Below, in pieces: positions 56,670 through 64,000 of a DNA stretch of 64,000 nucleotides (its first letter is position 1; the number at the start of each line of letters is the position of its first letter). Made by a program: the position numbers and the translations under genes. The notes below the pieces were generated by a model. It made no database searches, had not been told where the DNA came from, and worked only from the letters and a program-made list of their open reading frames with translations. This DNA is from Diogma glabrata (Eukaryota > Arthropoda > Insecta > Diptera > Cylindrotomidae): the NCBI GenBank assembly GCA_963693315.1, contig OY856187.1, positions 390,284,248 to 390,348,247 of the forward strand. Reading direction: 5' to 3'.

Positions 56670-58800
56670 TTTTTATTCGACATAGATATTTAATTCTTTT
56701 ATAAGTAATTTAAATCAAAAATAAATATGGCAGTTCTCTGCTCTTAATTTCAACAACAGCAATTTAATATAAATTAAAAGCAATTTGTTTATAACAACGT
56801 TAACCTTTCATAAAACTTTGTATTAGAAACACCAAACTAACAATTATTGTTGAAATTTTTACTTTATTTTCCTATTACAAATAATTTAAAAAACCACGTG
56901 TTCACTCTTAAATTCTCAAAGAAATACCATGCAGATTAAACATCATTAATATTTTAAACGCTGCTATGCATCTTTTACATGCTAGATGCTGCTATTCATA
57001 TCTTTTTTTCTAAAATTTAGACGCTATTAATCATATAGTTTATAAATATTGTATTATAGTTTTGTTTTTATGAATATGTTGCATAGGCCGACTAATATAT
57101 TTAATATAATTTACTTAAAGTATTTAAAATTAAATTAAAAATATTACAAAATTAACTCTTAACCTTATTACTACAAAGTTTTTAATGTTTGCGACAAAAA
57201 TGATTGTGTTCTTTTAACAATTTTGAGATTTTTATAATAACTGCGGAAACCTTTTTATACTAAAGATACTAACCATTAGCTCTCTAATTTCAAATACTTT
57301 TATATTTATTTCAACAATATTATCATATTTGAATAGTAAATACGAAAATTCTTGAAAATAACCATCGACATTTTTTCTCTGTGTTTGCTTGTACGTATAA
57401 GTGCTTCTTCTTGGTGCAGTGTACTTCATGAAACAAGAAGAATTTCCAAACTTACCGTTCTTGTCAACACAATTCAAAAAGTATTCTATCTTATCATGCA
57501 CTCAAAAAAAAAGTTCGTAAATTTTACAGCAATGTCATTCGATTCAACATACATTTCTGTTACTTTTGATCCTACAAATTGTTCGTTGAATACAACAAAT
57601 TGATGTCAGTTGAATCATAAATTTCGGTAGAAATTTGCGAGTTTTTTAATACAACAAAAAAAATTACTCAAAAAAAATAGCTCAAACTAAAATTTTGACG
57701 AGCACTTATCTTATCTTACAGCTAACCATGAAAAAATCAAATTTTGAAAAACATTATTTGATTATTCTAATTGTAGTCTTATTATACCCATTCAATGGCT
57801 CAAACTACATAAATATTCTTTACATTTAAAATTGTAACATGTCTTAAAACTAAAAAGCTGAAAAAAGAACGGAAAACAGACAATATAATATAAAATATAT
57901 TTTCTTAAATATTAAAATCTAAAATTTTATCTAAAAAATTTGGAAGTTACAGGTGGCGAGTCTATCAGTTTGTAGATTTTTTCTTTAGCTAAGACTAAAA
58001 CCTCTTAAATGCAATTCTGTATGCAGTCACAACTGTGAGATGTCAAAAAATAACTTCTTAACTTAAGGCCAGCAAACAGTGTCATCTTATGCATTACAAT
58101 TTAACGTTTCGTATTTTTTTATTTGAATTCTTGTATCAAAAATTATATTAATGAACGATAAAATGTCAATTATGAATTATTTGCGTTATAAAATTCATAA
58201 TAATTATCTCTATTTTATTTTAGTTTGTATCAAAATGATAAAACAAAATATATATTGGTAATTATTTTAAATAAAATGGCGATTGCAGATTTCATATTTG
58301 CAATATCAAAGTTATCAAAGTCTGTTTTATTTATTCAAATCAAAAATTTGGATAGAAATTTGCGAGTTTTTATAATAAAAAAAATACTCAAAAAATGCTT
58401 TTGAAAAAACAATAGTTTTTGTTAAAATAATATAAAATTGTGTAATTGTTTTTAATAATTCATTTGATTGGCAAACAACCGCTGTCAAAGTTTTTATTGT
58501 AAAATTTTCGGAACTTTAACAAATGCTATGTAGCAAGCATTTGTTTTTAGAAAATTTTTGGTAGGTGCAGATAGATTGTTAGCAAACGTTGGTGAACATT
58601 AGTAAATGTTTGTTGTTCGTGTTCGTGCAGTAGTGACTATGTAGCTTTCACTCTGAAGTTATTCACTATAATGTGAAAATAAAAATCTACAATAGAACTT
58701 TTTCCCCGAAAAATTGTACAGCTGTTGTAATCAGCTAGTTTATATTTCGAAAACGCAAAATAATTGGTTTTCTTGCAAATAAAGATTGTTTTTAGGTCAT
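56670..58800. other. AT-rich stretch, weak exon-like signal only
   Basis: Just upstream of the MITE, in the gene's orientation, ATGTCGAATAAAAAT may be the displaced start region of the disrupted gene. A minus-strand exon-like piece lies at 57,456-57,590 (see separate entry). Two similar short blocks (GTAGAAATTTGCGAGTTTTT near 57,628 and GATAGAAATTTGCGAGTTTT near 58,350) form a direct repeat. Nothing else recognised. Confidence 0.4.
57456..57590 (-). pseudogene. Exon-like remnant with strong splice donor
   Basis: Minus-strand residues like QFVGSKVTEMYVESNDIAVK, then (one base out of frame) HDKIEYFLNCVDKN, end at a consensus donor GG|GTAAGT (exon end 57456). The frameshift lies in a T10 run, which could be a real slippage mutation. 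It may belong to the same minus-strand gene as 54,818-56,105 or to another gene. No family recognised. Confidence 0.25.
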
Positions 58801-59229
58801 ATTTTGTTGTCTTTTTAGAGGTTTTTAGATTCTGTTCGTTTGCCAGATGTTTGGTTTCTGAGAAGTATTAGGTTTCTGAGAAAACAAACGCGAAAACTCT
58901 TTGAAGGCAGACAGTTTCTTCCGTTTTGTTTTGTACTTCTCTCGTTTCAGATTACCTATCAAATAATGCATTGTACATTTGGGTGCCGATGGGAAATAAA
59001 TTCGACCATCGAGACTTGGCCAAACATTTTTAAGACATTTTGTTTGATTAGACATTTGCTTTTCCACAAATATTATCATTGATAAAATTAAAATAAATTA
59101 AACATGACATGTTTAAATCCATTTCTTTCATTTGGTAGTTTTACTGCAAATTTTAGTTTGAATAGATAAATGATATGTTTTTACTATAACAGTATTCAAT
59201 TTGCTAGACAAAACGTATCATTTTTTGGT
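58801..59229. other. Unassigned stretch beyond the retrotransposon
   Basis: Overlapping frames on both strands at 58,825-59,082 (minus residues such as PSLDGRIYFPSAPKC) are mutually antisense and have no support. Probably host DNA flanking the retrotransposon. Confidence 0.35.
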
Positions 59230-59411
59230 TTTGTAATTTTACGTTGTGTATTAAACCCGAATAAGAAACTGTCAGAATTATATTAAATTATCAAGATAAA
59301 AAACTAAACATCGAAACTGTACTGACTAATTTAATAAAAATGCACACCGCGGCGCTCGTGTCATCTATTGTTGAAGACATATAACTTTTACAATTAATTC
59401 AGCTACTTGAC
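59230..59411 (-). repeat. Tentative 3' LTR of the Gypsy element
   Basis: On the minus strand the pol frame ends at 59403, overlapping a TGTCAAGTAG that could open an LTR. A G-rich stretch upstream (GGGGACAATCCAGG) may hold the polypurine tract, and a GACACGAGCGCCGCGGTGTG block lies inside. A TTACA end near 59,230 is a guess. The 5' LTR lies outside the window, so identity cannot be tested here. Confidence 0.25.
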
Positions 59412-60846
59412 ACTCGGACTACCCTGACCTGGATTGTCCCCAATCCAATCGTTCTCAACCTTACTTAGTTCATCCTCGTTGTCAACCAGATCCGGTGGTT
59501 ATTCAATCATCTTCATTCGCTTAGCGGCTTGCACACCTCGATATCGTCTCTTGCCCTTTTCCTCATGCATTCTTTCTACTATATAACGATCCCCATGAAG
59601 TACCTGAGTAACCGTACAGGGCCCCCTATATTTTGGCTGAAGCTTCGACTATCTCCCGTGGAAACTGCTTCGCATCTAACCATTACATAATCACCAACCT
59701 TATATTCGGTAGGTCTTTGATGCTTTTCATCGAAACGGACCTTCTGATTTGACTGTTCGGTTTGTATTCTGTTGGTCACGACTTTGTTTAATTCTTGACG
59801 TGCAAGTGTACTCAACACATTGAATTTGTGAGTTGCCAGCATTAATTTATTTCCTCCAATCGGCCTTGGACTGAATCCAAAAGCTAAAGTTTGTGGAGTT
59901 TCCTTAGTGGTCGAATGTTCTGAACTATTTATGGCCCACTGAAGTGACGTTAGTAGCTGATCCCAATTTGTACCGGCTTCTTCTACAGAATTTGACAGTA
60001 TACCAATAAGGGTTAATGAAACGCTCGGCTCGGCTATATCCATTAAAACGCTCGGCTTGTCCATTCGCGCGATGCATAGCTGTCGCCACTGCATGATGTT
60101 CAATGTCATTGTGATTGCAAAATTCAGCGAACGATCCAGAAGTAAAAGCGGTACCTCGATCGGTAATAATGCGAGTCGGCACTCCAAAGTATTTCGCTAA
60201 CTCTTCAATTGCATTTATAACAGGTTTAGACGAAGTACCTTTCACGGCTTTCAACATGGTGTACTTTGTGAGCCCGTCAACGATCATCACCAAGTGTAAA
60301 TCGCCCCGAGATGTTCGGCGAAAAGGACCCAGATGATCGATGTGTCAAGGTATGAAAAGGTATGGTTACTTTCTCAATTGGGTACAATATCACCTCTTTT
60401 TTTCCGCCTTTTATTTTATGATATAAACAATCCGAACAACTACGTACGTATTTATCGACAAATCGTCTCATCTTTGGAAACCAGAACGACCTACGAACTG
60501 CGGATAGAGTTTTCTCAACACCAAAATGGCCATTTTCGTCATGGTACGCAACTAAAATCGGAAACCGTGCTGTTTTTGGTAAATATAAATATAGCTCTTT
60601 ATTAATATTTCGGTAAAAACATTCATTGACTATACTGTAATCGACATGGATCTGCTTCTCGGTGTCATTCGAGGGAGATTTACGTTAGATGTCTTTAATT
60701 TCTATTACATTCTGATTCTGGTCATGTGACTGTAAAACGGCCAACCAATTATCATCAGCGCTAATTCGTAATATCCTTAATGAAGCTGGTTCGACTTTAG
60801 AAGCTTTCTCCACTGGAGCTCTACTAAGTGCGTCGACATGCGACAT
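59403..60846 (-). pseudogene. Integrase of the Gypsy element, frameshifted
   Basis: The HHCC zinc-binding N-domain (HDENGHFG..FVDKYVRSCSDC) lies at about 60,420-60,550. The DDE core is split between frames: VMIVDGLTKYTM, then IITDRGTAF, then NGQAERFNG (59,925-60,293). The C-terminal part (59,579-59,930) has YKVGDYVMVRCEAV and ends in a third frame with a KYRGP-type GPY/F module and a Lys/Arg-rich tail stopping at 59403. At least three frameshifts break it. Confidence 0.85.
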
Positions 60847-61189
60847 TTATTGACCAGCTCGATGAACAATCTCAAAATCAAATTCCAGCAATCTTAACCA
60901 CCAGCGACTAATTCTGGGGATAAGATGTTGTTTGGTTGCCGTAGTCCTAAGAGCATTGCAATCGGTTACTACTTTAAAAGGTTTGCCCAGTAAATACACT
61001 CGATATCGTTCCATAGACTCTACCACAGCTAGAGCTTCCAGTTCATAGCTGTGATATTTACTTTCTAGGTCGGTAGTTTGACGACTAAAGTATGCAACCG
61101 GTTTTAAGCGATTTTCTTTACTTTGTAGCAATATTCCAGCTATACCTACGCTACAGGCATCAGTATGTAACTCGTGCTCTCTTTTGGGG
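60847..61189 (-). pseudogene. RNase H domain of the Gypsy element
   Basis: Begins with HTDACSVGIAGILLQS (first acidic residue of the HTDAS-type motif). It continues with VAYFSRQTTDLESKYHSYE, the ELEALAVV block and VVTDCNALR. A TAA follows HRAGQ at 60847, just before the MSHVDALSR segment that links to integrase. Confidence 0.8.
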
Positions 61190-62076
61190 TCATAGTGTTA
61201 AAACCTGACTGTCACATAAGATGTTTTTTATTGACTCAAATGCATTCTGCTGAGCATCGCTCCAAACAAAGTTCTGTTCCTTTCGAGTTAATCTCGTAAG
61301 AGGTTCGGCTATGAGAGAAAATTTTGGGACAAATTTTCGAAAGAAGGAAGCGAGCCCGATGAATTGTCGTATTTCGTGTACATTCTCTGGTGTCTTAAAC
61401 TGTTTCACACATCTTATTTTATCTTCCCCTGGCCGAATTCCTGCCTCCGAAACTTCATAACCCAAGAATGTAATATTTGTTTCTAAAAACCGGCATTTCT
61501 CCAGATTTAATGTTAGTCCATATTTTCGCATTATTTCTAAGAACTTAACTAACTTACTTATTCCCTCTTCAACCGTCCTACTTGGTAGAATTGCGTCATC
61601 TAAGTACACAATTGCTGTATCATCCATTTCCATTAAAATTCCATCCATAAAACGCTGAAACACTGCTGGAGCATTTGACAACCCGAAGGGCATTCTATTA
61701 AATTCAACATGGCCTTCTGTAGTGATAAATGCTGTTAAATGTTTCGATTTTTCTGAAACCGGGACCTGATAATATCCCGAGGCTAAGTCGACAACAGTAA
61801 AATACCTATTCCCCGACAATTTATGTAACATCTCTTCTATGGAGGGCGCATGGGATACCTTTCTTTAACTGTGATGTTATTTAGTCGTTTGTAATCTATG
61901 CAAAGCCGATTTTCGCCATTCTTTTTCAAGGCGACTACAACCGGACTAGCATATGCAGACTTTGATGGGCGTATTATCTCTAATTCGAGTAGTTTGTTAA
62001 TCTGTTCACGCACCCATTTTTGATGAGCGAAAGGGATTCGGTATGGTCGGTAATAAATGGGTTCTGTTTTGTTCAC
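61190..62076 (-). pseudogene. Reverse transcriptase of the Gypsy element
   Basis: RT blocks in order: YRPYRIPFAHQKWVREQINK, then SPVVVALKKNG, then CIDYKRLN (62,076-61,837). A one-base insertion at about 61,850 shifts frame, followed by VVDLASGYYQVP, FNRMPFGLSNAP and the catalytic YLDD (61,595-61,606), then the thumb and connection (FLGYEVSEAGIRP, RQFIGLASFFRKFVPKFS). All catalytic aspartates are visible, but the two halves lie in different frames and a further shift follows at about 61,195. Confidence 0.85.
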
Positions 62077-62088
62077 TTCGATATGAAT

Positions 62089-63000
62089 TTAAATACCAGC
62101 TGCTCTTCCTATCTCATTAATACTTTTCGCAAAACAATCAGAAAAATTATTTATTACTGACCTTATACCTGATTTATCGATTTCCGAAAAATTTTTATTC
62201 ACATTTATGTCATTTTCAATTATCCGGAGTATGGTTAGTACTTTACTGTCCTCGCGATCTGATTTTAGTGGGCTTACTCCAGATTGTTCTCTTTCGATTT
62301 TCGTTACTGGACTATTTCCTGATCCATTTGTACTTTTCGAAATACTGTTGACTGTGACCGTTTCACTTTTTCCACTATCTCCCAATACATATTTAACACT
62401 ACCAAGGTTATAACTAGAAATCAACGGATTGGGGTTTAAATTATTATCATTTATATTCTTAAAACTATTTATAAATTCTAAATATGTTTTTCGTACGGCA
62501 CCGTTACTAGTTTTCAAATTAAAACTACTCTGTTCTTTATAAGATTGTTTAATAATTGAACTTGAATCCTTATTATCTAAGCCTATACCTAAAGTTGGGC
62601 ATTCACTACTTGAACCGTCAATATTTTCATTGCCATTTCCTAAAACTAAGGGATTGTCTTCTTTGTTAACCATTGTTATATTAATATTAAGTAATATAGA
62701 CTTTTTATCGCCTAACTCGTATTCTAAATTATTTTTTAAAATGTTTTTATGTTTTGAGATTAACTTTGTTAAATCGTTCAAAAAATATTTTGTTTCACCG
62801 TCGACGGTCGGTCAATCTGTTTTCGTTTCATTTTCCCCAGCACTACTCCTTATTGATTCAATTAGAAACCGCTCATTTGTGATTGTAACTTTAATATGTG
62901 GTTGGTCAAGGGCACTACGGCCTATTATTATTGGATCTTCCTGATCCGTTTCGTTTACCACTAAAATTTCCACATCAAATTTTATATCATCAATGATTAA
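62089..63000 (-). pseudogene. Protease-RT linker region of pol
   Basis: Same frame as the protease region. DVEILVV..DPIIIGRSALD completes a protease-like C-terminus. A Ser/Asn-rich spacer follows (about 62,250-62,780), then FSDCFAKSINEIG, the conserved segment just before RT. A TAA at 62089 interrupts it. The long Asn/Ser-rich spacer is AT-rich and may be rapidly evolving. Confidence 0.6.
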
Positions 63001-63333
63001 TTACCCGTTATTTTTGCCGATAGACTGGGTACGACCTCCGAATCCCCGGAGGGGTCGAACGAAAGGGCAAAATTCAAAACCTATCATATTTGCCGCGTCT
63101 TTTCTTATTGTAACGCAATCACTACCATTGTCCAAATAGCCAACTAATTGTTTCCCGTTTAAAAACACATGCTTGTAATATTTATTCGGCAATTGCAATA
63201 TTTTGAACTGAGACTCTACATTTGTGTCATATTTACTATATTTTTGTTCAACGTTAGCACCAGCCTTATTTCGCCACATTCGTGGTTTTAAGCAATTCCT
63301 TGGAATTGACCAGGTTCTCTGCAATTGTAGCAT
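63001..63333 (-). pseudogene. Retroviral-type aspartic protease region
   Basis: In the frame following the gag shift, residues YLDNGSDCVTI represent the D-[TSN]-G-S active-site motif of LTR-element protease, with Asn in the Thr/Ser position. A later GFGG..IG pattern fits the flap region. An in-frame TAA at 63001 and another stop near 62,812 interrupt the frame. Confidence 0.7.
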
Positions 63334-63971
63334 ATTATTGGATCAGGTGAACGAACGTTATTGTCTGTACGCGGAGGTTTAGTCTCGGTTGGCGTTGAAT
63401 TTTTTGACATACTTTCGTAAAACTTAAAATGTCGTAGAACGCTTTCTGAATTAGTATGGGGTGTGGCAGCCATAATTTGGCCCACTGGAAGATGTTCGAT
63501 TCCCCAAAGTAAATATTTTATTAATCCACTGTCACTCACTCCACCCTGTATTGCCAAGCATTTCATTTCAAAAAAATATTGATTGAAGCTTTCGTCCGTA
63601 CGTTTTTTTCTTTGTGTTAGCTTGCGGTGGACGTCCACTTCATCAAACCTTTTACTAAAACTCATTTCTAAATTACTTCGAAAATGCAAAAAAGAAGAAA
63701 ATTTTATATTTTGGAATTCGCAAGATTGCGACCACCATTTTGCGGCACCCTGTAATCTCATCGAGGCATAATCTATTGTCGATAATTCCGACCAACCATG
63801 TCGATTGCTTAAATGTTCTACACGGTCGAGCCATTGATTTACATTTACCAAATTAGTCAAATCGGGATCAAAAGATGGTATAATACGCGAAACTTCATCC
63901 GCACTCAAAGTCCGCTCATCATTTCCACGTACGCGACAACCTGAAAAAAAATCCCTTTCACGCTTCAACAA
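63288..63971 (-). pseudogene. gag (capsid/nucleocapsid) of the Gypsy element
   Basis: About 227 codons open. The capsid-like part carries WLDRVEHLSNRHGWSE, LQGAAKWWSQSC and FNQYFFEMKCLAIQGG, the usual Gypsy Gag motif pattern. The C-terminus has the start of a zinc knuckle, CYNCREPGQFQ. The normal His is Gln and a one-base deletion then shifts frame, so the final NC of the knuckle is read in the next frame at about 63,305. The start at 63971 is simply the first available Met; the true start may lie further right, past 64,000. Confidence 0.8.
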
Positions 63972-64000
63972 ATCTTTTTCCTTCGGTAAACCGCAGGGAA

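Larger units (their letters stand above)
59403..64000 (-). mobile_element. Ty3/Gypsy LTR retrotransposon, decayed, 5' end off-window
   Basis: Read on the minus strand, the order is gag (with CCHC knuckle), protease, a spacer, RT, RNase H, and integrase with a C-terminal GPY/F-like module. This is the Ty3/Gypsy order (integrase last), which excludes Copia. The RNase H phrases (YHSYELEALAVVESMERYR, then PRISRWWLRLLEFDFEI) resemble the mdg3/micropia-type insect lineage. No env gene follows integrase. At least seven frameshifts or stops break the polyprotein, so this copy is dead. It is cut by the right edge just upstream of gag. Confidence 0.9.

Noticed and set aside
57352..57603. Plus-strand 83-codon frame with a signal-peptide-like start (MKITIDIFSLCLLVRIS)
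   Set aside because: It lies antisense to an exon-like stretch with a strong donor, has no TATA or intron support, and the C-terminal half is low-complexity. Kept only as a possibility.
58825..59082. Mutually antisense 80-84-codon frames
   Set aside because: Both strands are open over the same bases, no conserved motif is recognised, and there is no splice or promoter evidence.

Overview
The window looks like repeat-rich, AT-rich heterochromatic DNA from an insect. A lower dipteran (gall-midge or sciarid-like) is my best guess, but only a guess. The signs are Helitrons and hAT elements, a Ty3/Gypsy retrotransposon, introns of about 60 bp with GT..AG ends, and a decayed multi-exon gene of a type I recall from insects. 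Nothing bacterial is present (no operons, no Shine-Dalgarno patterning, no rRNA or tRNA genes). Family assignments are made by eye from motifs.

Layout. (1) 1-21,893: one tandem satellite array, about 71 head-to-tail copies of a ~304-bp monomer. It runs off the left edge and shows higher-order duplications of 3, 4 and 8 monomers. It ends at a degenerate monomer followed by an inverted partial monomer. (2) 21,894-28,270: unique-looking AT-rich DNA with small foldbacks, a decayed exon-like stretch, a LINE reverse-transcriptase fragment and a ~1.4-kb non-autonomous element. (3) 28,274-32,350: a complete non-autonomous Helitron (5' TC, 3' hairpin plus CTAG, inserted between A and T). (4) 32,351-37,130: foldback MITEs, a second copy of the ~1.4-kb element, and an inverted 150-bp repeat pair. 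(5) 37,131-42,071: a nested composite. A Helitron frame holds a tandem/inverted 220-bp array; that array is split by a second repeat (X), which is itself split by a hAT element with a perfect 8-bp target duplication. The composite ends in a near-perfect palindrome of two Helitron 3' ends. (6) 42,243-42,891: the only intact-looking gene, a two-exon gene for a ~155-residue secreted cysteine-containing protein with a TATA box and poly(A) signal. (7) 42,892-49,194: MITEs, a second LINE fragment, and a 3.24-kb foldback transposon whose inverted arms are built from 147-bp tandem repeats, with an 8-bp target duplication. (8) 49,195-54,543: a single haem-peroxidase-like exon, diverged protein-like repeats, and a Helitron 3' end inserted into the 5' part of another Helitron on the opposite strand. 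(9) 54,818-56,700: a minus-strand multi-exon gene remnant, broken by an in-frame stop and a 560-bp palindromic MITE. (10) 59,230-64,000: a decayed Ty3/Gypsy retrotransposon on the minus strand (gag, protease, RT, RNase H, integrase). Its 5' LTR lies beyond the right edge.

The genes do not form a pathway. The story is layered transposition next to a satellite block. The strongest candidates for novelty are the 147-bp-repeat foldback element, the Helitron 3'-end palindrome, the hAT-in-X-in-array-in-Helitron nest, and the isolated secreted-protein gene.
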